In this document: in pieces, positions 7,355 to 15,830 of the stretch
Numbering within the stretch: the stretch's first letter is position 1
Layout: the number at the start of each line of letters is the position of its first letter
Source: CAYOWK01 sp964407665
GTDB taxonomy: Bacteria > Pseudomonadota > Alphaproteobacteria > Caulobacterales > Hyphomonadaceae
Direction of reading: 5' to 3'
DNA length: 24,707 nt
NCBI GenBank assembly: GCA_964407665.1
Contig: CAYOWK010000056.1
Location: 1-24,707, forward strand
The notes under the pieces: generated by a model
Seen by the model: the letters and a program-made list of their open reading frames with translations, nothing else
What the model was told of the DNA's origin: nothing
Database searches by the model: none
Translations under genes and position numbers: made by a program

Positions 7355-8950
7355 ATGGACATGACGCCGTCTAGCTGGACCCAAATTTCCGCCGAAGCCG
7401 ATCGCATCGGCGGCCTTCCGCTACAGCAGGTTGCGGATCGCGCAGACGCCAGCGCGTTCGTCTGGACGGCGCCGTATCTGGCGGCTGATGTCGCCAAGCA
7501 GCCGATTGACGCTGGCGCCCTGTCGGCCCTCGCCGGCCTTGCTGATGAGCGCGGCCTGACCGCGAAGATCGCAGCGCTCTTTGCCTGCGAGATCGTGAAC
7601 TCCTCGGAGAACCGTCCGGCGCTGCACTGGGCCCTGCGGGGCGGCGGCAGCGGGCCGGCGATTGACGCCATGCGCAAGGCGCAGGCGGACGCCACGGCCT
7701 TTGCCGCACAGGCCGAAGCCGGTCAGCTGGGCTTCGACCTCAAGACAATCCTGCATATCGGAATTGGCGGCTCGGATCTTGGTCCCCGTCTGATCTGGGA
7801 CGCGCTGCGCAGCTACACGTCCGGCGGTCCCGACATCCGTTTCTGCGCCAACGTTGATCCGGAAGATTTCGCCGAGGCGACCGCTGGCCTCGACCCGGCG
7901 ACGACACTGGTGATGGTGGTCTCGAAATCCTTCAAGACGCCGGAGACGGCCTCCAACGCGCTGCTGGCGCGTGAGTGGCTGGTGAAGGCGCTGGGCGAAA
8001 GCGAAGCCAACCGCCGTCTCGCGGCTGTCTCATCTGCGCCCGACAAGGCGAAGGCCTGGGGCGCGGACGAAGCGCGTATCTTCCCGATGGATGAGGCTGT
8101 CGGCGGGCGCTACTCGGTGTGGTCGTCAGTCGGCCTGTCGCTCCAGATTGCGCTCGGCTCCCGGGTCTGGTCGCGCTTCCTCGCGGGCGCGGCAGAGATG
8201 GATACCCACTTCCGGACGGCGCCGCTAGCGACGAACACGCCCGCACGGCTGGCGATGATGGATGTGTTCCTGCACACGGCTCTGGGCATCCCCAGCCGTA
8301 CGGTGCTGGCCTACTCGCACCGCCTCCGCAAACTGCCGGACTTCCTCCAGCAACTCGAGATGGAGTCCAACGGCAAGAGCGCCGCTGACGACGCCGCCGG
8401 TCTGGTCGGGCCCACCTCGCCCATCGTCTGGGGATCGGTCGGCACGCTGGGCCAGCACTCCTTCCACCAGCTGCTGCACCAGGGCATGCGCGAGAGCGCG
8501 ATGGAGTTTGTCGTCGCCCTCGACGCCGGCGCCGGAGACAAGGCCCGGGGGCGGGCGTTGCTCGCCAACGCCTTTGCCCAGGCCGAGGGTCTGCTGGCGG
8601 GACGGTCTGCAGAGACAGCGGAAAAGCAGCTGCTCGCTCAGGGTGTCGCCCCCGCGAAAGCGAAGGAGCAGGCGCGCCACATGAACATGGACGGCGGGCG
8701 CGGGTCGACGACGATGGTTCTGGACGATCTGTCGCCCGAGAGCGTGGGCGCGCTGATTGCGCTCTACGAACACCGCACGTTCGCGGCGGGCGTGCTGTGG
8801 GGGATCAACCCGTTCGACCAGTGGGGCGTCGAGCGCGGCAAGGTGCTGGCCGAGGAGCTGGACGCGGCCATCGCGGGCGCCGATGCGGGCAAGCGCGATC
8901 CATCCACGCTGGGTCTGGTGGCGACGGCGCGGGACGTCTTCGGCAAATAA
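7355..8950 (+). CDS. pgi: glucose-6-phosphate isomerase
   Basis: A 531-residue cytoplasmic enzyme that interconverts glucose 6-phosphate and fructose 6-phosphate. Both family signatures are present: GGRYSVWSSVGLS in the middle and GVLWGINPFDQWGVERGK near the C-terminus. The sugar-phosphate loops HIGIGGSDLGPRL and VVSKSFKTPET, and the catalytic-histidine region GTLGQHSFHQLLHQG, are also present. The length is typical. The frame opens earlier at 7277, but ATG 7355, preceded by AAGGGA, gives the expected N-terminus; ATG 7361 is nearly as good. The gene converges on the fasciclin gene, with a strong hairpin starting 4 bp after its stop. The divergent 115 bp to the cytochrome c gene presumably holds its promoter. 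Confidence 0.95.
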   Translation: MDMTPSSWTQISAEADRIGGLPLQQVADRADASAFVWTAPYLAADVAKQPIDAGALSALAGLADERGLTAKIAALFACEIVNSSENRPALHWALRGGGSGPAIDAMRKAQADATAFAAQAEAGQLGFDLKTILHIGIGGSDLGPRLIWDALRSYTSGGPDIRFCANVDPEDFAEATAGLDPATTLVMVVSKSFKTPETASNALLAREWLVKALGESEANRRLAAVSSAPDKAKAWGADEARIFPMDEAVGGRYSVWSSVGLSLQIALGSRVWSRFLAGAAEMDTHFRTAPLATNTPARLAMMDVFLHTALGIPSRTVLAYSHRLRKLPDFLQQLEMESNGKSAADDAAGLVGPTSPIVWGSVGTLGQHSFHQLLHQGMRESAMEFVVALDAGAGDKARGRALLANAFAQAEGLLAGRSAETAEKQLLAQGVAPAKAKEQARHMNMDGGRGSTTMVLDDLSPESVGALIALYEHRTFAAGVLWGINPFDQWGVERGKVLAEELDAAIAGADAGKRDPSTLGLVATARDVFGK

Positions 8951-8953
8951 AAA

Positions 8954-8975
8954 GGAGCCTCCTTGCGGAGGCTCC
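8954..8975 (-). terminator. intrinsic terminator between pgi and the fasciclin gene
   Basis: GGAGCCTCC and its exact complement GGAGGCTCC enclose a TTGC loop. On the minus strand the stem is followed by TTTTTATTT, so the classical U-tract serves transcripts coming leftward from the fasciclin gene. On the plus strand the stem lies directly behind the pgi stop but no T run follows, so any effect on pgi would be weaker. Confidence 0.75.
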
Positions 8976-9107
8976 CAGAAGCTAGCTGGCGCCGTTCGCC
9001 CATGCGAGAGGGGACGAGCAGATGGCGAACAGCGCCAGCATCGGACGTTGGCCGAGAGGAGAACGGCCTGGCCCGTGATCTACCGGGGTCCGGTTGCGGA
9101 CTGCTCC

Positions 9108-9137
9108 GGCTGGCGCCGGGGGGGAGGAGCGCCAGCC
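9108..9137. repeat. hairpin just downstream of the fasciclin gene
   Basis: GGCTGGCGC (9108-9116) and GCGCCAGCC (9129-9137) form a perfect 9-bp stem with a 12-base purine-rich loop. It is the first structure met by transcription leaving the fasciclin gene leftward, 20 bp after the stop. It lacks a T run and may protect the mRNA 3' end ahead of the terminator at 8954-8975. The rest of 8976-9157 shows nothing gene-like. Confidence 0.55.
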
Positions 9138-9157
9138 AGAACCCGGGGTTTGGTTGA

Positions 9158-9706
9158 CTACATGGGCGGCATCAGAACCTTGTCGATGACGTGGATGACG
9201 CCGTTGGAGGCGTCGACATCGGCGGTCACGACCTTGGCGTCGCCAACCATCACGCCGTCAGCAGAGCCGACGACTTTCAGCGTCGCACCCTGAACCGTTG
9301 CGGGCTCGAGCGTTTGCGTGCCGATGGCCGAGGACATCACTTCGGCGGGAAGGACGTGGTAGGTCAGGATGGCGACCAGCTTGTCCTTGTTCTCGGGCTT
9401 CAGCAGATCTTCGACCGTTCCGGCGGGGAGGGCGGCGAAGGCGGCGTCGGTCGGAGCGAAGACAGTGAACGGGCCGGGGCCACGCAGGACCGACTCGAGG
9501 CCGGCGGCCTGAACGGCGGCGACCAGCGTCGTGAAGGAGCCAGCGGCGACGGCGGTGTCGACGATGTCAGCCTGGGCAGCCGGGGCGGGTTCGGCCGGAG
9601 CCGGCTCGACGGCGGGAGCAGCCGGGGCCGGGGCCTCGGCGGTTTCGGTGGGCGAGCACGCCGCAAACATCAGCGCAGCCGCAGCCACGGGGAGAAGGAA
9701 CTTCAT
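9158..9706 (-). CDS. fasciclin (FAS1) domain lipoprotein
   Basis: A 182-residue lipoprotein with one FAS1 domain, a fold used in adhesion and surface interactions. The signal peptide ends MFAAC with C17 as the lipid site; an alanine/proline/glutamate-rich tether (about 18-46) precedes the domain. The two conserved FAS1 segments are clear: FTVFAPTDAAFAALP (H1) and NGVIHVIDKVLMP (H2), with the central YH pair in ILTYHVLPAEV. The composition of the tether closely resembles that of the cytochrome c at 6730-7239. A GAGG ribosome site lies 7 bases before the ATG. The gene stands alone, convergent to pgi. The ligand or partner is unknown. Confidence 0.92.
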   Translation of the reverse strand: MKFLLPVAAAALMFAACSPTETAEAPAPAAPAVEPAPAEPAPAAQADIVDTAVAAGSFTTLVAAVQAAGLESVLRGPGPFTVFAPTDAAFAALPAGTVEDLLKPENKDKLVAILTYHVLPAEVMSSAIGTQTLEPATVQGATLKVVGSADGVMVGDAKVVTADVDASNGVIHVIDKVLMPPM

Positions 9707-9955
9707 ATGGAAACCTCGTTGAACGTGTCGCAGAATTCAGGGCAGCCGGTGGCGGTCCGCGCCGGGTCGGCATGTTGGGCCAGACAGTGGTTTCCTGCCG
9801 GGTTCGACAACGTTTACGAAGCTCACGCTCATCCGGATTTAATCAATCACACAAATGGGATCACGGCAGATCGCCGGCGTTTGTAGCGGCGGGCTGCAAA
9901 CGGCTAGACTGGTGTGTCCGCGAAGGCTTCGCCCTTCTCAATCTGGAGCCCGACC

Positions 9956-12148
9956 GTGAAAGTCATTGCTGGCCTTGTGGTTTCCCTGCTGGTCTCCCTA
10001 TCCGCCTGCTCGTCGGTGCGCGATGCGGGGTCGGGCCGGGTGCTTCCCCACATGCCGGCGGACCTTTCGCCTGCGGCGGTCAAGGCTGCAGACGAGTTCC
10101 TCTGGCTGGAGGAGGTCGAGGGCCAGCGCGCGCTGGCATGGGTGAAGGAGCAGAACACCCGCACCGACGCCGTGCTGAAGGCTGATCCGCGCTACGAGGG
10201 CTTCCGCAGGGACGCGCTCGCTATTCTCACCGCACAGGACCGCATCCCCTCGCCGAGGTTCCGCGCGGGCGGGATCGACAATTTCTGGCAGGATGCCGGC
10301 CACGTGCGGGGCGTCTGGCGGCGGACGACGCTGGAGAGCTATCGCTCTGGCGCGCCGCAGTGGGAGACGGTGCTGGACATCGACGCGCTGGCGAAGGCGG
10401 AGACCGCCAACTGGATCTACAAGGGCGCCAGCTGCCTTGATCCGGACGAGGTGCGCTGCCTCGTCAGCCTGTCGGATGGCGGCAAGGATGCCGTCGTGGT
10501 CCGCGAATACGACACCGCGAAGAAAGCCTTCGTCGAAGGCGGGTTCTCGATTCCCACCGGCAAGCACCGCATCAGCTGGCTGGACGCCGACACGCTGCTG
10601 GTTGCAACCGACTTCGGCCCCGGCACGCTGACCGAGAGCGGGTATCCCTTCATCGTGAAGGCGCTGAAGCGTGGCGAGACACTGGCGCAAGCGAGGGAAA
10701 TCTATCGCGGTGACGCGAAGGATGGCGGCTATGGCGTATCCCCGTCGGTGTTGCGCAACGGGGCTGGCGAGGTGCTGGCGGTTCTGGTGTCGCGTCCGCT
10801 GGATACGTTCCGGTCCGAAACCTGGCTGATCAAGGATGGCAGGCCTGTTCAGCTGAACCTGCCGGAGCGTGTGACGGTGCATGGGGCAATGGGCGCCCCG
10901 TCAGATCCGCTGCTGGTCTTCTCCGTGGAGCAGGCCTGGGACATGGCGAAAATGCCGATCGGGCCGGGCGTCCTTCTGAGAGTAAAACTCAACGACCTTT
11001 CGCCGGGCGACAGGAGCGCGGCGCCGATCTCGAATCTGGACCCGTTCGTGCTCGTGCCCGAGGCTCGCCAGTCAGTCGGGGATGTGCGGGTATTCGACGA
11101 CCGGATCGTCGTCTCGCTGCTCGACAATGTTCGCGGACGGGCCGTTGTCCTGAAGAGCCGTGGCGAGTTCAAATGGGAGAGGGCGCTGCTTCCGGCGCCG
11201 GAGAATTCGGCTGTTCAGCTGGGGTCATCCAGCCGTTCGTCTGGCAGGATGTTCTACACCTATGAGGGCTTCCTGACGCCTTCGACACTGGCCCTCGCGG
11301 ACGTCAGGTCTGCTTCAGCCGAAACCGTCAGGGCCGCGCCCGCGCGTTTCGACGTCTCAGGACATGTCGTCGAGCAGTTCGAGGCCGTCTCGAGGGACGG
11401 GACGAAGGTACCCTATTTCGTGACGCGCCCGAAGGCGGCGAAGATGGATGGCTCCACGCCCACGCTGATGTTCGGCTATGGCGGGTTCCAGGTGTCCTAT
11501 CCGCCCGCTTACAAGCCCGAGATGGGCAAGCTGTGGCTGGAGCAGGGCGGGGCCTATGTGGTCGCCAACATCCGGGGCGGCGGCGAGTTCGGTCCCGAGT
11601 GGCACCAGGCGGCGCTGAACGGAGACCGCCAGCGCGCCTTCGACGACTTCGCGGCTGTGGCCGAGGATATTGCAAAGCGGAAGATCACCTCGCCAGAGCA
11701 CCTCGCCATCTATGGCCGGTCGAATGGAGGGGTGCTGACCTCCGTCACGCTCACCCAGCGGCCGGAGATCATCGGCGGAGCTGTCATCGAGAGCCCGCTG
11801 GTGGACATGCTGCGCTATCACGACCTGCCGCCCGGCGCGTCGTGGATGGGCGAATATGGCGACCCGCGCATTCCGGAGGAGGCCGCTTGGATCGCCGCCT
11901 ATTCGGCCTACCAGAACCTGCAGGCCGGCGCGGAGTATCCCAAGCCCTACATCACCACGAACATGCGCGACGACCGGGTCCACCCCGGCCATGCCCGCAA
12001 GTTCGCGGCGCGGATGCAGGCCATGGGGTATGACGCGCTCTATTACGAGAACACGGACGGCGGCCACTCCAATGACAGCGATCCCTTGCTGAACGCCGAG
12101 CGCTGGGCCCGCCACTATGTCTATCTCTCGCAGGCGCTTGCAGACTGA
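9956..12148 (+). CDS. prolyl oligopeptidase (S9A) lipoprotein
   Basis: A 730-residue serine peptidase of family S9A, expected to cut short peptides after proline. An N-terminal beta-propeller region (about 60-450) is followed by an alpha/beta-hydrolase domain. MFGYGGFQVSYPP precedes the nucleophile S589 in YGRSNGGVL; aspartate D672/D673 is in MRDDRVHPGHARK and histidine H704 in DGGHSND, completing the triad in the family order. GTG at 9956 was chosen over the earlier GTG at 9914 because GGAG lies 7 bases before it and it gives a clean lipoprotein signal (VSLLVSLSAC). An envelope location is therefore likely, whereas many family members are cytoplasmic. It is transcribed ahead of the ZIP-type gene, with 95 bp between them. 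Confidence 0.9.
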   Translation: MKVIAGLVVSLLVSLSACSSVRDAGSGRVLPHMPADLSPAAVKAADEFLWLEEVEGQRALAWVKEQNTRTDAVLKADPRYEGFRRDALAILTAQDRIPSPRFRAGGIDNFWQDAGHVRGVWRRTTLESYRSGAPQWETVLDIDALAKAETANWIYKGASCLDPDEVRCLVSLSDGGKDAVVVREYDTAKKAFVEGGFSIPTGKHRISWLDADTLLVATDFGPGTLTESGYPFIVKALKRGETLAQAREIYRGDAKDGGYGVSPSVLRNGAGEVLAVLVSRPLDTFRSETWLIKDGRPVQLNLPERVTVHGAMGAPSDPLLVFSVEQAWDMAKMPIGPGVLLRVKLNDLSPGDRSAAPISNLDPFVLVPEARQSVGDVRVFDDRIVVSLLDNVRGRAVVLKSRGEFKWERALLPAPENSAVQLGSSSRSSGRMFYTYEGFLTPSTLALADVRSASAETVRAAPARFDVSGHVVEQFEAVSRDGTKVPYFVTRPKAAKMDGSTPTLMFGYGGFQVSYPPAYKPEMGKLWLEQGGAYVVANIRGGGEFGPEWHQAALNGDRQRAFDDFAAVAEDIAKRKITSPEHLAIYGRSNGGVLTSVTLTQRPEIIGGAVIESPLVDMLRYHDLPPGASWMGEYGDPRIPEEAAWIAAYSAYQNLQAGAEYPKPYITTNMRDDRVHPGHARKFAARMQAMGYDALYYENTDGGHSNDSDPLLNAERWARHYVYLSQALAD

Positions 12149-12243
12149 ACCCCTGTGGAGAAACGGATTTTTCTGTTTGCCCATGGCGATGTTATAAAGT
12201 AACAGAGTCCGGCAGGCCGCTGGGCGGCCCAAGGGTTGAACGA

Positions 12244-12897
12244 TTGCTGGAAGAGTTCGGCATACTGATTGCGGCCGCTGCGCTGTCCGCCGCCGGCGTC
12301 GTTTTCGCGATGCTGACAGCCACGACAGCCCGCCGGATCGCCGACTTCATCGCCTTCATCGGCGGCGGCGTCATGCTGGCCGTTGCGGCGCTCCATCTGG
12401 CGCCCGAGGTGATCCAGGCCGGCGGCATGTCGCGCTGGCTGCTGATCGGCGGAGCCCTCGTTGGCGTCGGGCTGGAGGCGCTGTTCCAGATGGGGGTCCA
12501 CCGTCCGGGACGTACGACGGCTGTACGGACGGCGGCCATCGCCGCGCTGGCCGTGCTGTCGATCCATTCGATGGCAGACGGCGCCGTCTATGGCGCGGCG
12601 TTCGCCCACAATCATGGCACGGGTCTGCTCGCGTCCGTCGGCCTGATTTTCCATGAGGCGCCCGAGGGCGTGGTCGCCTTCATGCTGGCGCTGCAGCTGA
12701 CAACGGGTCCGCGCGCGGCGCTGATCGCTGTCTGCTGCTCCTCGCTCACCACGCCGCTCGGCTGGATGCTCGCCCAGGCGATGGACGCCGGACACAAGGG
12801 CGCGCTCGAAGCGATCTTCGCCGCGTCGGCTGGCCTGCTGCTCTATGTGGGCTGGCACCTGTTCGCGGGCGGCTGGAAGGCCATCCGCAGACGCTGA
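12244..12897 (+). CDS. ZIP-family metal transporter
   Basis: A 217-residue inner-membrane protein with about eight hydrophobic segments and the ZIP-family metal-site motifs: HSMADGAVYG (H108, D112) in the position of the usual HNFPEG helix, and HEAPEG (H137, E138, E141) in the next conserved helix. HLAPEV at 51-56 is the corresponding helix II motif. ZIP proteins bring zinc, iron or other divalent metals into the cytoplasm; the metal cannot be told. The apparent start is TTG at 12244, with AAGGG 9 bases before it; the first in-frame ATG (12310) would remove the first membrane helix. A TATAAA at about 12193 may be its own -10 box. The gene ends 6 bp from the stop of a tiny convergent gene. Confidence 0.85.
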   Translation: MLEEFGILIAAAALSAAGVVFAMLTATTARRIADFIAFIGGGVMLAVAALHLAPEVIQAGGMSRWLLIGGALVGVGLEALFQMGVHRPGRTTAVRTAAIAALAVLSIHSMADGAVYGAAFAHNHGTGLLASVGLIFHEAPEGVVAFMLALQLTTGPRAALIAVCCSSLTTPLGWMLAQAMDAGHKGALEAIFAASAGLLLYVGWHLFAGGWKAIRRR

Positions 12898-12903
12898 TCC
12901 GCT

Positions 12904-13008
12904 CTAGCGGTGGCTGGCGTTGGCGTAGTTCATCCCGGCGACCAGCACCGAAACCGGCAGCAGATAGGCGCAGATGGTTGCGTAAAAGCACGCGCGCGCG
13001 AGGTACAT
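12904..13008 (-). CDS. 34-residue single-span membrane peptide
   Basis: A very short gene, MYLARACFYATIC... to ...NYANASHR, with one hydrophobic span (about 8-28) and a short polar tail. Support comes from a well-placed ribosome site: GGAG lies 8 bases before the ATG at 13008. The frame continues open upstream, but that part is basic and unlike a protein. The gene is convergent with the ZIP transporter gene (6 bp between stops) and divergent from the CoA-transferase operon, so it could share a promoter region with either. No family is recognised. Small membrane peptides often modulate a larger membrane protein; a link to the transporter is only a guess. Confidence 0.5.
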   Translation of the reverse strand: MYLARACFYATICAYLLPVSVLVAGMNYANASHR

Positions 13009-13226
13009 CGGGTAGCTCCCTGGACGATCGGCGCACTCTTGGGCCGCATTCAGTTCGACTTGTACTCTTACAGCCCGTACAGAATGCGCGCGCTTGGTTA
13101 ACGAGACATGCAGCGCGGGGCGGGTGCAGGGCGCCACAAAATTCGCCCCTCTGCCGTGGCCGGCATGGAATTCCCTCGCGAAAGAGGGCATTCAGGCGGC
13201 GAATGTGACCACGAGGAGGATCGCAG

Positions 13227-13934
13227 ATGGCGAACAAGGTCTACCCGGACGCCGGGAGCGCCCTTGAAGGGGTGCTGTTCGACGGCATGACCATCATGGC
13301 CGGCGGTTTCGGCCTGTGCGGCATCCCCGAAAACCTGATCGCCGCCGTGAAGACGTCGGGCGTGAAGAACCTGACAGTGATCTCCAACAACGCCGGCGTC
13401 GACGGCTTTGGACTCGGCGTGCTGCTGAACACGCGGCAGGTGAAGAAGATGATCTCGTCCTATGTCGGCGAGAACAAGGAGTTCGAGCGCCAGTACCTGT
13501 CGGGCGAGCTGGAGCTGGAGTTCAACCCGCAGGGCACGCTGGCCGAGCGCTGCCGCGCGGGCGGGGCGGGCATCCCGGCCTTCTACACCAAGACCGGCGT
13601 CGGCACGATCGTGGCGGACGGCAAGGAGACGCGCGAGTTCAACGGCGAGACCTACGTGATGGAGACGGCGCTTACGGCGGACGTCTCCCTCGTGAAGGCC
13701 TGGAAGGCCGATGCGCAGGGCAACCTCGTCTTCCGCAAGACGGCCCGAAATTTCAATCCGGACATGGCCACGGCGGGCAAGGTTTGCGTCGTCGAGGTCG
13801 AGGAGATCGTGCCCGTCGGCTCGCTCGATCCGGACCACATCCACCTGCCGGGCATCTTCGTGAACCGCATCATCCAGGGCTCGTTCGAGAAGCGCATCGA
13901 ACAGCGCACTGTCCGCAAGAGGGAGGCCGTCTGA
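13227..13934 (+). CDS. scoA: 3-oxoacid CoA-transferase subunit A
   Basis: The 235-residue alpha subunit of a family I CoA-transferase, most like succinyl-CoA:3-ketoacid CoA-transferase (SCOT), which moves CoA from succinyl-CoA to acetoacetate. The N-terminal GMTIMAGGFGLCGIPENLI is the subunit A signature; GTLAERCRAGGAGIPAFYTKTGVGT and the C-terminal VPVGSLDPDHIHLPGIFV are typical of SCOT rather than of the broader acetate CoA-transferases. AGGAGG lies 8 bases before the ATG. It overlaps subunit B by one base (TGATG), so the two are translationally coupled. The operon serves ketone-body or polyhydroxybutyrate-derived acetoacetate use. Substrate preference is inferred from the family. Confidence 0.93.
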   Translation: MANKVYPDAGSALEGVLFDGMTIMAGGFGLCGIPENLIAAVKTSGVKNLTVISNNAGVDGFGLGVLLNTRQVKKMISSYVGENKEFERQYLSGELELEFNPQGTLAERCRAGGAGIPAFYTKTGVGTIVADGKETREFNGETYVMETALTADVSLVKAWKADAQGNLVFRKTARNFNPDMATAGKVCVVEVEEIVPVGSLDPDHIHLPGIFVNRIIQGSFEKRIEQRTVRKREAV

Positions 13935-14563
13935 TGCCCTGGGACCGTAACCAGATGGCCGCTCGCGCGGCGAAGGAGCTGCAGGACGGCTTCTACGTGA
14001 ACCTCGGCATCGGCATTCCGACGCTGGTAGCGAACTACATTCCCGAGGGCGTTGACGTCACGCTGCAGTCGGAGAACGGCATGCTGGGCATGGGACCGTT
14101 CCCGTTCGAGGGTGAGGAAGATCCCGACCTCATCAACGCCGGCAAACAGACCATCACCGAGCTGGACCGGTCGGTGTATTTCTCCTCCTCGCAGTCGTTC
14201 GGCATGATCCGCGGCGGGCATATCGACCTCGCCATCCTCGGCGCCATGGAAGTCTCCGAGACGGGCGACCTCGCCAACTGGATGATCCCGGGCAAGCTCG
14301 TGAAGGGCATGGGCGGGGCGATGGACCTGGTGGCGGGCGTCAAGCGCGTCGTGGTGGTGATGGATCACGCCAACAAGGCGGGCGAGTCCAAGGTGCTGAA
14401 AGAATGCACCCTGCCGCTGACCGGCCGGAAGGTGGTCAATCGCATCATCTCCAACCTCGGCGTGTTCGATGTCGCGCCCGGCGGCCTGAAGGTCGTCGAG
14501 CTGGCCGATGGCGTGACGCTGGACGAGGTGAAGAAGCTGACCGAGGCGACCATCGTCGGCTGA
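13934..14563 (+). CDS. scoB: 3-oxoacid CoA-transferase subunit B
   Basis: The 209-residue beta subunit of the same transferase. The catalytic glutamate is E47 in LQSENGMLGMGP, which forms the glutamyl-CoA thioester. NLGIGIPTLVANYIP near the start and GGHIDLAILGAMEVSETGDL in the middle are family landmarks. Its ATG shares its first base with the TGA of subunit A, and GGGAGG from the end of subunit A serves as the ribosome site. The length is normal and no residues are missing. The two subunits together form the active heteromer. A palindromic repeat lies 17 bp after the stop, which may limit read-through into the next gene. Confidence 0.94.
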   Translation: MPWDRNQMAARAAKELQDGFYVNLGIGIPTLVANYIPEGVDVTLQSENGMLGMGPFPFEGEEDPDLINAGKQTITELDRSVYFSSSQSFGMIRGGHIDLAILGAMEVSETGDLANWMIPGKLVKGMGGAMDLVAGVKRVVVVMDHANKAGESKVLKECTLPLTGRKVVNRIISNLGVFDVAPGGLKVVELADGVTLDEVKKLTEATIVG

Positions 14564-14580
14564 CAGCGCGACCTCCGGGC

Positions 14581-14689
14581 GTCATCCCGGGCGAAGCGCA
14601 GCGCAGACCCGGGATCTATGGTTCGACAGCTGGAATGCCGAGGAATGGATCCCGGCTCTGCGCAGCTTCGCTGCTCCGGCCGGGATGAC
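14581..14689. repeat. palindromic intergenic element with 10-bp terminal inverted repeats
   Basis: The element begins GTCATCCCGG and ends CCGGGATGAC, exact complements, and contains two hairpin units (GTCATCCCGG...CCCGGGATC and GGATCCCGG...CCGGGATGAC) joined by a 26-base spacer. It belongs to the same kind as the unit at 210-245. It sits between scoB and the secreted-protein gene. No protein is encoded. It may be a non-autonomous mobile unit or an mRNA stabiliser. Confidence 0.75.
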
Positions 14690-14751
14690 AAATCCTCGTT
14701 TCGGGTGAAACTTCGCCCCACCGTCTGGCAGGATGCCTTTGGGGGACGTTC

Positions 14752-15198
14752 ATGGCCCACCTCGCTCGCCATCTCGCTGTCGCCGCTCTTGTCGCCGCCC
14801 AGCTCTTCGCCTCCGCCGCCGAGGCGCAGCTCAAGAAGCAACCCTCGCCGGTGGCCGGGTCGTGGCGCGGCAAGTATGTCTGTCCGCAGGGCGTCACCGC
14901 GCTCAACCTCAGCATCGTGGACAAGCCGGGCGGCCAGCTGGAGGCGACTTTCAGTTTCGGGCCTTTGCCTTCCAACCCGACCGTGCCGCGCGGCGCCTAC
15001 CGGATGGCGGGCGACTACAACGCGAGGACGGGGGAGGTCAGCCTGGAGGCGCTGAGCTGGACCAAGCAGCCGCCGGACTATGTCATGGTGGGCGTCGAGG
15101 GGCGCTTGAGCGAACTCGGGCTCTACATCAGCGGCGAGATCGACGGGCCGGGGTGCGGGGCATTCGAGCTTGTCCGCGCCGAAGACCTGCTCGGTTGA
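14752..15198 (+). CDS. secreted protein of unknown function
   Basis: A 148-residue protein with a clear signal peptide (hydrophobic 9-22, likely cleavage after ASAAEA). The mature part looks like a small beta-sheet domain: VAGSWRGKYVCPQGVTALNLSIVD, then an alternating-strand pattern and ending GCGAFELVRAEDL. Two cysteines, in YVCPQG and GPGCGAF, are spaced so that they could link the first and last strands. The overall pattern (a GxWxGxYxC opening, then strands measuring a background value) resembles small periplasmic proteins found widely in proteobacteria, but no family is assigned. The gene ends 3 bp before the stop of convergent tspO. Its ribosome site is weak. Confidence 0.7.
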   Translation: MAHLARHLAVAALVAAQLFASAAEAQLKKQPSPVAGSWRGKYVCPQGVTALNLSIVDKPGGQLEATFSFGPLPSNPTVPRGAYRMAGDYNARTGEVSLEALSWTKQPPDYVMVGVEGRLSELGLYISGEIDGPGCGAFELVRAEDLLG

Positions 15199-15201
15199 TC
15201 C

Positions 15202-15714
15202 TCAGTTGTTGAAGACGATCCACGCGTTGAGGTAGCTCGCGAACGAGACCCACAGCAGGTACGGGACCTGGAGCAGGCCCGCGACATTGCTGATCTTGCG
15301 GAACGCCACGATCATCAGCACCACCAGCACCCAGAGCAGGGCGATGGTCGCGAGAGCGGCGGCGGGCATGTGCAGTCCGAAGAACAGCACGCTCCAGGCA
15401 AGGTTGGGCAGGAGCTGGGCGAAGAACAGCGTCATCGCACGGCTTGCGTTCGCCCATCCGCCAGCGGAGCGCCAGACCCAGCAGGCGCTGATCGCCATCA
15501 GCGTGTAGAGGATCGGCCAGACGATGCCGAACACGAAGCCGGGCGGGTTGCCCGGCGCCTTGTCGAGCGCCTCATACCACGGGTCGCCCGCGCCGCCGGA
15601 AACCATGCCGCCCAGACCCGCGACGGCAAATGTTGCGACGAAGATCGCAATCCACCCCGCCCAAGGGTTGCGGCGGCCATCCGTGCCAGTGTGATCGGCT
15701 GTTGCAGAGGTCAT
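15202..15714 (-). CDS. tspO: TspO/MBR family protein
   Basis: A 170-residue inner- or outer-membrane protein with five membrane spans, of the TspO (tryptophan-rich sensory protein) family, which bind porphyrins and, in Rhodobacter, tune pigment and heme-related gene expression. The diagnostic segment WYEALDKAPGNPPGFVF leads into WPILYTLMAIS; the usual KP of the loop reads KA here. Tryptophans are frequent, and the late VPYLLWVSFASYLN matches helix 5 of the family. AAGGG lies 7 bases before the ATG. An N-terminal extension of about 20 polar residues precedes helix 1. hemF lies about 6 kb away; a functional link through tetrapyrroles is plausible but not shown. Confidence 0.9.
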   Translation of the reverse strand: MTSATADHTGTDGRRNPWAGWIAIFVATFAVAGLGGMVSGGAGDPWYEALDKAPGNPPGFVFGIVWPILYTLMAISACWVWRSAGGWANASRAMTLFFAQLLPNLAWSVLFFGLHMPAAALATIALLWVLVVLMIVAFRKISNVAGLLQVPYLLWVSFASYLNAWIVFNN

Positions 15715-15830
15715 GTGCGCACCCTTTCAGGGCGCGTCATGGTCCACCACGGCGCGCGTCCCCGATTGTTACGGGGTTGAACGCGCGGCGGATCAAGCCG
15801 TTGCAGGACCTCGCGGAGCCGGGTGCAGCC

